Below, one piece after another: positions 54,155 through 62,860 of a stretch of DNA of 64,000 nt. The number at the start of each line of letters is the position of its first letter. Position 1 is the first letter of the stretch. This stretch comes from Streptomyces sp. JJ66 (lineage in GTDB: Bacteria > Actinomycetota > Actinomycetes > Streptomycetales > Streptomycetaceae): positions 116,422 through 180,421 of the forward strand of contig NZ_JAEVFI010000015.1 of assembly GCF_019303495.1 (NCBI RefSeq). Reading direction: 5' to 3'. A program made the position numbers and the translations under genes. Below the pieces are notes generated by a model. It did no database searches. It had not been told where the DNA came from and saw only the letters and a list, made by a program, of their open reading frames with translations.

Positions 54155-55036
54155 ATGCGGACCACGGCACAGGCGACGGCGCGCGACCGGGTACCGGCGA
54201 ACCGGTCAGGCGCGTTGCCCGACGGCGTGCTGGCCGACGACGCGCTGCCTGACGACGACGGTGCGGGGAGGGCCGGCGAGGACGGCCGGGCGGACGCGGC
54301 GGACACCGCGGCGGGCTCCCGCCCGCACGGTCGCGCCCGAGGTGGTCACGTTGACGGAGACGCTGGGCAGGCGCCGCCCGAGCCGCCGCACCGGCACCTC
54401 ATCCGGCTGCTGCCCGATCCCAAGGGCACGCCGTTCACCTTCTGGTACCTGCTGCTGCTCATCACCACGACCGTGCTCACCGAGGTCGGTGACCCGGCCG
54501 CGGTCAGCCGGTGGCTGGCCGGCTCCAGCACGGACGTGGAGAACCTGGCCAGGGAGCCGCTGTTCGTCCTCGTCGCGAGCGCCCTGCTCTACAACGGGCC
54601 GCTGCTCGCGCCCGTGGCGTTCGGGTTCGTGTTCGCGCTGACGGCGCTGGAACGCCGCGTCGGCGGCTGGCGGACGGCAGCGGTGTTCATCGCCGGGCAC
54701 GTGCTGGCCACGCTGGCGACGCAGCTGACGGTGGCGGCGGCGGTGGCGCTGGACCACCTGCCGCAGTCCTCCCTCACCCGGCTGGACTACGGCATCAGCT
54801 GCGGCGTGCTGGCCTGCGCCGGTGCCCTGGCGGGCGTGCTGCGGGTGGCGTGGGCGCGGTGGGTGCTCGTCGCGGTCGTCGGCACCAAGGTCGTCGCCGA
54901 CCTGGTGACGCTCTCCGACCCGGTGACCGACTGGAGCCATCTGCTGGCCTTCCTCACCGGCATCGCGCTGTGGCCCGCCCTGCGGCGCTACCAGGCGCGG
55001 GGCTCAGCGGCGCACCCACACCCGCACACCCCCTGA
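54155..55036 (+). CDS. Rhomboid-like integral membrane protein
   Basis: 293 residues. About 90 N-terminal residues are hydrophilic and low-complexity; the rest has six predicted helices beginning FTFWYLLLLITTTVLTEVGD. LDYGISCGVLACAGALAG and DWSHLLAFLTGIALWPA occupy the positions of the rhomboid Ser (GxSx) and His helices. The Ser context GISCG departs from the canonical GASG, so proteolytic activity is uncertain. ATG 54155 follows AGGAAGGAG. Divergent from the response-regulator gene. Confidence 0.82.
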   Translation: MRTTAQATARDRVPANRSGALPDGVLADDALPDDDGAGRAGEDGRADAADTAAGSRPHGRARGGHVDGDAGQAPPEPPHRHLIRLLPDPKGTPFTFWYLLLLITTTVLTEVGDPAAVSRWLAGSSTDVENLAREPLFVLVASALLYNGPLLAPVAFGFVFALTALERRVGGWRTAAVFIAGHVLATLATQLTVAAAVALDHLPQSSLTRLDYGISCGVLACAGALAGVLRVAWARWVLVAVVGTKVVADLVTLSDPVTDWSHLLAFLTGIALWPALRRYQARGSAAHPHPHTP

Positions 55037-55172
55037 ACCTCCGGTGGAGAGTGGCGGGGCCGCCGACGTACGCCCCGTGCCCGGATCGTGTGGTCACGGG
55101 CCTCCCGCGTGCCCGCGTCCGGCCCGGCGGCGGGATACTGGGCGGCGACGCGAAGGGAAGGACGGTGTCACG

Positions 55173-55625
55173 GTGCACGACGAGGGCACGGCTCCCGAGG
55201 TGCTCGACCTCGAACGCGAACTCTCCGTGTTCCTGCGCCGGGCCCGTGCGTCCTCGGCCGAGTTCGCCCGCGCGGTGCACCCGGACCTGGAGCCCGCCGC
55301 TTACGGGATCATGCTGCGACTGGAGGAGACCGGCCCCCGCCGCGCCACCGAGCTGGCGTCCTACTTCGGCGTCGGCAAGGCCACGATGAGCCGCCAGTTG
55401 CGTGCGCTGGAGGCGCTTGGACTGCTGGCGCGCACCCCGGACCCGGCGGACGGACGCGCCTCGCTGGTCGCGCTGACGGAGGAGGGGCAGGCCCGGTTCG
55501 CCACGGTGCGCGGGGCCCGCCGGAAACGGTACGTGCGCAAGCTGGCCACCTGGGACCGGGCGGAGATCGCCGAGCTGGCACGCCTGCTGCACCGCTTCAA
55601 CGCCCAGGCGGACCCGGGTGCGTAG
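55173..55625 (+). CDS. MarR-family transcriptional regulator
   Basis: 150 residues. The winged helix reads RATELASYFGVGKATMSRQL followed by RALEALGLLARTPDPADGRA, with the DxR wing motif. N- and C-terminal helices form the dimer interface. No Cys sensor is present, so a ligand-type regulator is likely. GTG 55173 follows GGGAAGG with slightly long spacing. Target unknown; the neighbouring rhomboid-like gene upstream is on the same strand, 136 bases away. Confidence 0.92.
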   Translation: MHDEGTAPEVLDLERELSVFLRRARASSAEFARAVHPDLEPAAYGIMLRLEETGPRRATELASYFGVGKATMSRQLRALEALGLLARTPDPADGRASLVALTEEGQARFATVRGARRKRYVRKLATWDRAEIAELARLLHRFNAQADPGA

Positions 55626-55685
55626 GGCGGGTGACGGGGCGGAGCAGCCGTCAGGCCGCTGACGGTCAGCCCCAGGCCGGGCGCG

Positions 55686-56486
55686 TCAGAACTCCACCAG
55701 GGCGGCGGTCGCGTCGTCGTGTGGCTTGCCGCGCGGGTGGGCGGCGCCGTGCGGATCGGCGGCCTCGGCCGCGCGCACCTCGTCGATGACGGCGGCCGGG
55801 CCGCGCTCGCGCAGGGCCGTGGCCAGCGCCGTCCAGTCGCCGAGGCCGAAGACGTCGCTCCAGCGGGCCGCGCCGTCGGTGAGGGCCGCCAGCGTCCGCA
55901 CCCGGGTGCGCGGGGTGACGCCGGTGACGGCCCGGTCCGCGACGGCCGGGTCGGCGGCGGCGGTGTGGAAGCCACCGGAGACGTTGCGCAGCGCCTCGAT
56001 CCGCGCGGCCCGCTCGGCCGCCGTGGCCAGGCCGCGCACCGTGGGGCGCAGGAGGTCCAGCCGGTCGTCCAGGATGGGGGTGACCTCGCCGGATGCGGAC
56101 TCCACGAGCAGCACCGAGTCGGACAGCACGAGGTGTTCGACCACGTTTTCGTCCCAGCGGACCACGATCACGGTTGCCTGTGGAGTGCGAGCGTGAGAAA
56201 GATCACAGGTTGAGGCGTGCTCGGCGGCGGTAAGAGTGATGGCTTCCCTGAGGCACCGCGCCAGGGGCATATCCCGCCGCGAACCGGACAGTTCCAGCAG
56301 TGAGGTGCCCAGCTGGGTGGTGTACCAGGGCACGTCGTGCACACACCCGTAGCCGCCGGGGGGCGGGGTGACGCCGTCCAGCAGCACCAGGGCACCGCCC
56401 CGCCCGGAGGCGGGCAGAACCGCGGAAACGTAGTCCTCGTTGGCGACTTCGGCGGCCCCGGGCCGGGTGACCATCTCCACACGCAT
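55686..56486 (-). CDS. PP2C-like phosphatase domain protein
   Basis: 266 residues with PP2C-fold signatures: a first Asp in AAEVANEDYV, ALVLLDGVTPPPGG (metal-binding DG), VVEHLVLSDSVLLV and the C-terminal DDATAALVEF in place of DDxT/N. The family resembles actinobacterial protein phosphatase 2C paralogues that may lack some metal ligands. It has no sensor or membrane domain. ATG 56486 begins MRVEMVTRPG. It is divergent from the conservon and could act on it or on an anti-sigma/Ser-Thr kinase pathway; this is not shown. Confidence 0.75.
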   Translation of the reverse strand: MRVEMVTRPGAAEVANEDYVSAVLPASGRGGALVLLDGVTPPPGGYGCVHDVPWYTTQLGTSLLELSGSRRDMPLARCLREAITLTAAEHASTCDLSHARTPQATVIVVRWDENVVEHLVLSDSVLLVESASGEVTPILDDRLDLLRPTVRGLATAAERAARIEALRNVSGGFHTAAADPAVADRAVTGVTPRTRVRTLAALTDGAARWSDVFGLGDWTALATALRERGPAAVIDEVRAAEAADPHGAAHPRGKPHDDATAALVEF

Positions 56487-56874
56487 GACGAGCAGTCTGC
56501 CGAATCAGCACTGGCGGGCCGTCAAGAACCCGCCCCCGCGTGCCGCTTCCGGTCCATACCAGAGGCTGACGCCCGTGTTTGACCCGGAATCAGTCCTTCC
56601 GTGAAGCTGCGGGCGCGCATCCTGCCACGCGGCACCCGGGGTGTCCAAGGCCCGTCCGCATCGCCCAGTGGGCCTGCCACATACCGGAGTTGTTGGCCCG
56701 CTCCGGAGTGAGGTTCACTTTTTCGGGTGGCCGGCCACGGTAAGGCCGCCCGCTCCCACCGGCCCTTGCCAGGGTCGGATGCCGTCAGGTGGCGCGGGCC
56801 CACGCCCTCAGCCGCACGTAGGAGTCGCCGACCGGGATGTCCCCCGGCGTGGCGGAAGGAGAAGGCGAGCACGG
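56487..56874. other. Upstream region of the conservon
   Basis: 388 bases between divergent genes. Contains a perfect 12-bp palindrome GTGGCCGGCCAC (56727-56738). No firm promoter motif; nothing else recognised. Confidence 0.45.
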
Positions 56875-59800
56875 GTGGGGAAGCAGCGACGTCGAGGCAT
56901 CCGCCGACACCAGGAGGCCGACACCACCGGCCCGCAGGACGCACTGGTCCCGCGGGGGCGGCGCACCCGCGTGCGCAACCGGCTGCTCGGCTCCGTCGCC
57001 CTGTGCGCCCTCGCGGTCCTGGCCGCCGGGGCGCCCAGCGTCGTCACCGGCACCGCGCACGTGGCCGAGTCACAGGAGCTGGTGGACCAGGCGGAGACCT
57101 CCCGTCGCGCGGTCTCCCTGGCGCACGCCCTCGCCGACGAGCGTGACGCCGCCGTCCGCGCCGTCGCCGAACGTGGCGCCGAAACCGTCCCCGACGCACC
57201 CGGCACCGGTGCCCCCGGCGACGGCGTACCGCCGGAGAGCGGCGCCCCCGGTACCGGTGCCCTAGGCACCGGCACACCGCCCGGCACCGGCGTACCGGGC
57301 GCGGGTACCCCCGGTGCTGGAGCCCAGGGCGTCGCCCACATCACTCCGGAGTCTGGCGCGCGGCACGCTGCCGCGACCGGCCCCGCCACCGTTCCCGCCG
57401 CAGGACACGCGGACACCCCGGACAGCGGTGACCAGGCCCGCGTGGACCGCAAGGCCGCCGAGCTGCGCCCCGAGCTGCCCGCCGCCGTCCGGCAGCTGCT
57501 CGACCGGCTGCCCGAGCTGCGCCAGCAGGCCGAGGCGGCCGAGGGCAGCGCCAAGGAAGCGCAGTCCGTGTACTCGGGCTACACCGATGTCGTGCAGGCC
57601 CTGGGCAGCCTTTCCGAGTCCCTCGCCCGCGAGTTGCCCGCCCGCTCGGCCGAGACCTCGGGCCCGGCCCTTCCCGAACCCGCCGGGGAGCAGGCACCTG
57701 AGCCGGAGGACGCCGAGACCGCCGCCCGCGTGGGCGCCGCTGGCACCGCCGACGCCCTGCCCTACCTCGGCCGCGCCGTCGAGCACGCCTCGGCCGCCCG
57801 TGGCCTGCTGCTCGGAGTGCTCGCCGCCGGGGACGGCGACTCCCGGCTCGTGGCGGCCGCCCAGCTCGCCCGCGCCCGGGAACAGGCCGCGCTCGCCGAC
57901 TTCGACCGGATCGCCCCCGACACCGCCCGCGATGCCTACACCACCACCGTCAACGGCACCGAGGTCACCACCGCCGAGAGCTACCTGGACCGCCTCACCG
58001 GCCAGCCGGGCCTCACCGACGAGGAGCTGACGGCGAGCCAGGAGGAGGCCGAGGCCGCCCTCACCGCGCGCATCGACCGGATGCGCGGCGTTCAGCTGTC
58101 GCTGGCCGGGGCCGAGCTGGCCCGCCTCGAACAGCTCCGCGACGACGACGTCACCGCGCTCCAGCTCCGCATCGCCCTGCTCGGCGGCGCGGTGCTCCTC
58201 GCGGCAGCCGCCGGCGTCAGCGTCGCCCGCTCCCTGGCGCGGCCGCTGGCCGCCGTGCGGCGCGGGACCGAACGCGTCGCCGCCGACCCGATCGCCGAGC
58301 GGCCGGTGCGGTTCACCGGCCGCAACGACGAGTTCGCCGACGTCGTCCGCGCCGTCAACGCGCTGCACACGACGGCGGTCCGCCTGGGGGAGCGGGCCCG
58401 GCGGGCCGAGGCGGAGGCGGCGGAGCACGCCGAGCACGCCGAGCGCAAGGCCGCGCGCGAGCGGCTGGCCGCCGAGTGCGAGCGGCTGCGCGCCGAGCGG
58501 GACGGGCTGCGCGAGCAGCTGGACAGCCAGCAGGACGCGACGCCGCACCACACCTTCGTGCGGCTGGCCCTGCGCGGTGTCTCCCTGGTGGAGCGCCAGC
58601 TCGCGCTCATCGAGTCGATGGAGGAGAAGGAGTCCGAACCCGAGCGCCTGGCCACCCTCTTCACGCTCGACCACCTGGCCACCCGGATGCGCCGGCACGG
58701 CGAGAATCTGCTCCTGCTGGCGGGCTGTGAGCACACCGGCGGCCATCAGCCGCAGCCCGTGCCGCTGCTGGACGTGCTGCGGGCGGCGATCAGCGAGATC
58801 GAACGCTACGAGCGGGTGCGGCTCACCTCACTGCCCCCGCACGCCCAGCTCTCCGGGCACGCCGCCGACGACGTCAGCCACCTGGTCGCCGAGCTCCTGG
58901 AGAACGCCACCGCCTTCTCCCCGCCCGACGCCGAGGTCGAGCTGTCCGGCTGGCTGCTGGAGAACGGTGAGGTCATGCTCACCGTCCAGGACGAGGGCAT
59001 CGGCGTCGCCGCCGACCGGCTGGCCGCGCTCAACGAGCGGCTGGGTGAGCCCGGGGACCTGCGGCCACCCGACGCCGACGGCGCCCCCGACGAGCTGGGC
59101 CTGGGCCTGTACGTCGTCGCCCGGCTCGCCGCGCGGCACGGCATCCGGGTGCAGCTGCGCGCGCACCGGCGCGGCGGCGTCGCCGCCGTCGCGGTGCTGC
59201 CGCGTGCCCTGCTGCCCGACCGGCCCGCGCCGGGCGCCCTGGCCGCCCCCGGGGACGTGCCTGGGGGCTCCGTGCCCCACCTGCCCGGCTCGGTCGCGGA
59301 GGCCAACTCCAACACCCTGCCGACCCGGCCCCACCGTGCCGTGAGGCCCGGCCGGGACGCCGCCGACCTGCCGCCCACGGGCGCCCCGGACACCGGCCCG
59401 CAAACCGGCGCGGGCGCCGGTACCGGCGAACCCGCTGAGCACGCCCGGGCGGAGGCGGGGACGTCCCCCGGGAACGGGAACGCCCAGATCCGCCCCGCGC
59501 CGGACGACACTGCCCCGGACACCGCCCCGCAGCCCGCGCCGGACGCGACGGCGCCCGTCCCCGAGGCGCGGGCCGAACAGCGTGCCGAGGCCGCCACGGC
59601 ACCCGCGTCCGGCGGCGGCCCCGCCGCGCCCGCGCCGCAGGGCGCGCGGCGCTACACCGACAAGGGGCTGCCCAAGCGCACCCCGCACCTGACTGACCTC
59701 GCCCCGCAGCAGGCCGCGCGACGGCCCGCGTCCCGGGGCGCAGCGAACGCCGAGGAGCTGCGCGAGCGGCTCGGCGGCTTTCAGCGTGGCGCCCGCGAGG

Positions 59801-59895
59801 GCCTGCGCGCAGCGGCGCAGGCCCTGACGGACGCCGCGAACGAAGACCGAGCGGGGGCGGACGAATTGGCTGGCACCGAGGAGGCACGTCCTTGA
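56875..59895 (+). CDS. cvnA: Conservon sensor-kinase-like protein CvnA (NIT-domain family)
   Basis: 1006 residues. Membrane helix 1 (about 37-57), an external nitrate/nitrite-sensor-like region (about 58-425), helix 2 (about 430-452), HAMP and a coiled coil (about 452-555). Then a region with LDHLATRMRRHGENLLLLAG instead of a standard H-box, and the HATPase boxes VAELLENATAFSPPD (about 671), VQDEGIGVAADRL and DELGLGLYVVARLA. A disordered Pro/Ala tail of about 220 residues ends with YTDKGLPKRTPHLTDL, typical of CvnA. A Gly/Thr/Pro/Ala-rich insert lies at about 110-152. The start is probably GTG 56875 with GAAGGAGAAGG upstream. CvnA works with CvnB-D at the membrane. Confidence 0.93.
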   Translation: MGKQRRRGIRRHQEADTTGPQDALVPRGRRTRVRNRLLGSVALCALAVLAAGAPSVVTGTAHVAESQELVDQAETSRRAVSLAHALADERDAAVRAVAERGAETVPDAPGTGAPGDGVPPESGAPGTGALGTGTPPGTGVPGAGTPGAGAQGVAHITPESGARHAAATGPATVPAAGHADTPDSGDQARVDRKAAELRPELPAAVRQLLDRLPELRQQAEAAEGSAKEAQSVYSGYTDVVQALGSLSESLARELPARSAETSGPALPEPAGEQAPEPEDAETAARVGAAGTADALPYLGRAVEHASAARGLLLGVLAAGDGDSRLVAAAQLARAREQAALADFDRIAPDTARDAYTTTVNGTEVTTAESYLDRLTGQPGLTDEELTASQEEAEAALTARIDRMRGVQLSLAGAELARLEQLRDDDVTALQLRIALLGGAVLLAAAAGVSVARSLARPLAAVRRGTERVAADPIAERPVRFTGRNDEFADVVRAVNALHTTAVRLGERARRAEAEAAEHAEHAERKAARERLAAECERLRAERDGLREQLDSQQDATPHHTFVRLALRGVSLVERQLALIESMEEKESEPERLATLFTLDHLATRMRRHGENLLLLAGCEHTGGHQPQPVPLLDVLRAAISEIERYERVRLTSLPPHAQLSGHAADDVSHLVAELLENATAFSPPDAEVELSGWLLENGEVMLTVQDEGIGVAADRLAALNERLGEPGDLRPPDADGAPDELGLGLYVVARLAARHGIRVQLRAHRRGGVAAVAVLPRALLPDRPAPGALAAPGDVPGGSVPHLPGSVAEANSNTLPTRPHRAVRPGRDAADLPPTGAPDTGPQTGAGAGTGEPAEHARAEAGTSPGNGNAQIRPAPDDTAPDTAPQPAPDATAPVPEARAEQRAEAATAPASGGGPAAPAPQGARRYTDKGLPKRTPHLTDLAPQQAARRPASRGAANAEELRERLGGFQRGAREGLRAAAQALTDAANEDRAGADELAGTEEARP

Positions 59896-60371
59896 ACGCG
59901 TCCACCACCGCGCACCCACGCAGCAGCGAAGCGGACAACCTGCGCTGGTTGTTGGCCAACCTGGTCGAGGAGGTGTCCGGCATCCGCTCGGTGGCCGTGG
60001 TCTCCTCCGACGGGCTGCTGTTGCTGTCCTCCGACCCCGCGCAGACCGGGGAGCGGCAGGGCACCCCCACCGGGCCCAAGGGCTCCAGCGCCGATCTGGC
60101 GACCATCGTCTCCGGCCTGGGCTCGCTCACCCTGGGCGCCGCGAAGCTCATGGACGGCGGCCAGGTCACCCAGACGATGGTGGCCATGGACGAGGGCAGC
60201 CTGTTCGTGATGTCCATCAGCGACGGCTCGCTGCTGGGTGTGCACGCCAGCCCCGACTGTGACATGAACATCATCGGCTATCACATGGCCCTGTTCGTCG
60301 GCCGCGCCGGGCACGTCCTGACGCCCGAACTCCGCCACGAGCTACGCACGTCGATGGAGCGGGACCGGTGA
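59892..60371 (+). CDS. cvnB: Conservon roadblock/LC7 protein CvnB
   Basis: 159 residues. Roadblock/LC7 fold: LRWLLANLVEEVSGIRSVAV, SDGLLLLSSD and MDEGSLFVMSISDGSLLGVH. Roadblock proteins act as partners or activating proteins for small GTPases, here CvnD. The start is TTG 59892, overlapping the cvnA stop as TTGA, with GAGGAGG upstream, so translation is coupled. Confidence 0.95.
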   Translation: MNASTTAHPRSSEADNLRWLLANLVEEVSGIRSVAVVSSDGLLLLSSDPAQTGERQGTPTGPKGSSADLATIVSGLGSLTLGAAKLMDGGQVTQTMVAMDEGSLFVMSISDGSLLGVHASPDCDMNIIGYHMALFVGRAGHVLTPELRHELRTSMERDR

Positions 60372-60784
60372 TCCCCCACACTCCGCTGCCCACGCGCGCC
60401 GACGGCAGCCGCAAGCCCGCCCGCGTCCGCCCGTACTCGCTGACCGGCGGTCGCACCCGCTTCGGCCACGTGCTGCTGGTGGAGACGTTCGTCGCCGCGA
60501 TCGAGGCGCCCGAGCAGCTGGGCGAACTGCCGCCGCTGAGCCGGGCCGGACTGCGCGACCGGGTGCTGCCCGAGACGCAGGCGATCGTCGAGCTGTGCCG
60601 CCGCATGCGCACCGTGGCCGAGATCGCCGCCCTGCTGCGGATGCCGCTCGGCGTGGTCCGGGTCCTGCTCAGCGACCTCGCCGACCAGGGCCGCGTCCGT
60701 ATCTACGGCACCGGGCGCCAGACGGCGGGACGCCCCGACCGCGCACTACTGGAAAGGGTTCTGGGTGGACTTCGCCGGCTCTGA
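60368..60784 (+). CDS. cvnC: Conservon DUF742 protein CvnC
   Basis: 138 residues of DUF742: ARVRPYSLTGGRTR near the start, VETFVAAIE, and a winged-helix-like RRMRTVAEIAALLRMPLGVV with RVLLSDLADQGRVRIY. Thought to be a DNA-binding-fold adaptor in the conservon complex. GTG 60368 overlaps the cvnB stop (GTGA). Confidence 0.95.
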   Translation: MIPHTPLPTRADGSRKPARVRPYSLTGGRTRFGHVLLVETFVAAIEAPEQLGELPPLSRAGLRDRVLPETQAIVELCRRMRTVAEIAALLRMPLGVVRVLLSDLADQGRVRIYGTGRQTAGRPDRALLERVLGGLRRL

Positions 60785-61499
60785 CACCGCCACACCCACG
60801 CACGAGGGCACCACCACCACGGACGCGCCCACGGCCCGCCCCGAGGCGATGGCCGCTCCCGCACCCGCCGGGTCTGGCGCCGGTGCCGTCCCGGTGCCCG
60901 ATGAGGCCGTGCCCGATGAGGTCGTGCACGACTGGCAGCGCGACACCACCCGCGCGCCCATCGCCACGAAGATCGTCATCGCGGGCGGTTTCGGCGTCGG
61001 CAAGACGACGTTCGTCGGCTGCGTCTCGGAGATCGAACCCCTCACCACCGAAGCGGTGATGACGCGGGCCAGCGAGGACACCGACGACCTCGCCGCCACC
61101 CCGGAGAAGACGACGACCACCGTCGCCATGGACTTCGGCCGCGTCACGCTCGACGCCGACCTGGTGCTGTACCTCTTCGGCACCCCGGGCCAGCAGCGGT
61201 TCTGGTTCATGTGGGACGACCTGGTGCGCGGTGCGATCGGCGCGATCGTCATGGCCGACACCCGGCGGCTGGAGGACTGCTTCCCGGCACTCGACTACTT
61301 CGAGAGCTGCGGTCTGCCCTACGTCGTGGCCGTCAACCACTTCGAGGGCACCGCGCGCTTCGAGGCGGCCGACGTACGGGACGCGCTCTCCGTCCCTGAC
61401 CACGTCCCGGTGGTCATCATGGACGCGCGGGAGCAGCCCAGCGTCGTCGGCTCGCTGCTGGCCCTCGTCAGCCACGCGGTGGACCTCACCCCCGCCTGA
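60765..61499 (+). CDS. cvnD: Conservon Ras-like GTPase CvnD
   Basis: 244 residues. P-loop GGFGVGKTTFV (about 75-85), the switch region TTTTVAMDFGRVTL, G3-like FGTPGQQRFWFMWDDL and G4-like VAVNHFEG. An Ala/Pro/Thr-rich N-terminal extension of about 65 residues is longer than usual. GTP-binding switch of the conservon, interacting with the roadblock protein CvnB. GTG 60765 lies inside cvnC (20-base overlap). It is followed by a flavin monooxygenase gene 56 bases later. Confidence 0.94.
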   Translation: MDFAGSDTATPTHEGTTTTDAPTARPEAMAAPAPAGSGAGAVPVPDEAVPDEVVHDWQRDTTRAPIATKIVIAGGFGVGKTTFVGCVSEIEPLTTEAVMTRASEDTDDLAATPEKTTTTVAMDFGRVTLDADLVLYLFGTPGQQRFWFMWDDLVRGAIGAIVMADTRRLEDCFPALDYFESCGLPYVVAVNHFEGTARFEAADVRDALSVPDHVPVVIMDAREQPSVVGSLLALVSHAVDLTPA

Positions 61500-61555
61500 C
61501 GAACCCCTGCCCGCCGCACCCCCAGGCGGCGTCGCGTTTCGAGGAGAAGGACGAC

Positions 61556-62791
61556 ATGCGCAAGATACTCATCGTGGGAGCCGGTCAGTCCGGCCTTCAG
61601 CTCGCCCTCGGCCTCCAGGCGGAGGGCTACGACGTCACCGTGATGTCCAACCGCACGGCTGACGAGATCCGCGGCGGGCGGGTGATGTCCACCCAGTGCA
61701 TGTTCGACCAGGCGCTCCAGCACGAGCGGGACATCCAGGCCAACTTCTGGGAGAGCCAGGCCCCGCGGATCGAGGGACTGGGCGTCTCCGTCGCCGCGCC
61801 CGACGGCTCCCGGGCCGTCGACTGGCTCGGCACGCTCGACGGCTACGCCCAGTCGGTCGATCAGCGGCTGAAGATGGCCGGGTGGCTGGAGACCTTCGCC
61901 CAGCGCGGCGGCCAGCTCGTCATCCACGGCGCCGCCGTCTCCGACCTGGACTACTTCGCCCGCACCTACGACCTTGTGCTGGTCTCGGCCGGGAAGGGCG
62001 AACTGGTCTCGATGTTCGGCCGCGACGCCGAACGCTCACCGTACGACACTCCGCAGCGCGCCCTGGCCGTCTCCTACGTGCACGGGCTCGGGCCGCGCCC
62101 GGAACACCCGGACACCGAAGCCGTGCGCTGCAACCTCGTCCCCGGCGTCGGCGAACTGTTCGTCATGCCGTGCCTGACGACGTCCGGGCGCTGCGACATC
62201 CTCTTCTGGGAGGGCCTGCCCGGCGGCCCGCTCGACGTGTTCCAGGGCGTGCGCGACCCGCAGAAGCACCTGGCCACCACGCTGGAGCTGATGGAGAGGT
62301 TCACGCCCTGGGAGTACGCCCGGGCCACCAACGTCGAGCTGACGGACGCGGGCGCCACGCTCGCGGGACGCTACGCGCCCACCGTCCGCCACCCCGTCGG
62401 CCGGCTGCCCGGCGGCGGCGCGGTGCTCGGCGTGGCCGACGTCGTCGTCGCCAACGACCCAATCACCGGGCAGGGTTCGAACTCGGCGTCCAAGTGCGCC
62501 GCCGCCTACCTCGCCTCGATCGTCGAGCGCGGGGACCAGCCGTTTGACGAGGCGTGGATGCGGGCCACGTTCGAGCGCTACTGGGACACGGCCCAGCACG
62601 TCACCCGGTGGACCAATGCCATGCTGGCCCCGCCCCCCGAGCACGTGCTGAACCTCATCGGCGCGGCCGGTTCCCTCCAGCCGGTCGCCGACCGCATCGC
62701 GAACGGGTTCAACGACCCCGCCGACTTCCAGCACTTCTTCTTCGACCCGGCCAAGGCGGACGCCTACCTCGCGTCCGTCAGCGGCGCGTAA
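61556..62791 (+). CDS. Styrene/indole monooxygenase-family flavoprotein (StyA-like)
   Basis: 411 residues. The FAD-binding GILIVGAGQSGLQLALGL-type N-terminus (KILIVGAGQSGLQLALGLQ here) and RGGRVMSTQ follow StyA. The second FAD contact is GVADVVVANDPITGQGSNSA. StyA-type two-component monooxygenases epoxidise styrene or oxidise indole with FADH2 from a separate reductase; no reductase gene is in the window. ATG 61556 follows GAGGAGAAGG. It is 56 bases downstream of cvnD and likely cotranscribed, so it may be regulated by, or act with, the conservon (inference). Confidence 0.9.
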   Translation: MRKILIVGAGQSGLQLALGLQAEGYDVTVMSNRTADEIRGGRVMSTQCMFDQALQHERDIQANFWESQAPRIEGLGVSVAAPDGSRAVDWLGTLDGYAQSVDQRLKMAGWLETFAQRGGQLVIHGAAVSDLDYFARTYDLVLVSAGKGELVSMFGRDAERSPYDTPQRALAVSYVHGLGPRPEHPDTEAVRCNLVPGVGELFVMPCLTTSGRCDILFWEGLPGGPLDVFQGVRDPQKHLATTLELMERFTPWEYARATNVELTDAGATLAGRYAPTVRHPVGRLPGGGAVLGVADVVVANDPITGQGSNSASKCAAAYLASIVERGDQPFDEAWMRATFERYWDTAQHVTRWTNAMLAPPPEHVLNLIGAAGSLQPVADRIANGFNDPADFQHFFFDPAKADAYLASVSGA

Positions 62792-62860
62792 CCCCGGCGC
62801 TGACGGCTTCCACTGGGGCGCAGAGGCGCGCGTGAGCGGCCGGACCGGAACCGGACCGGG

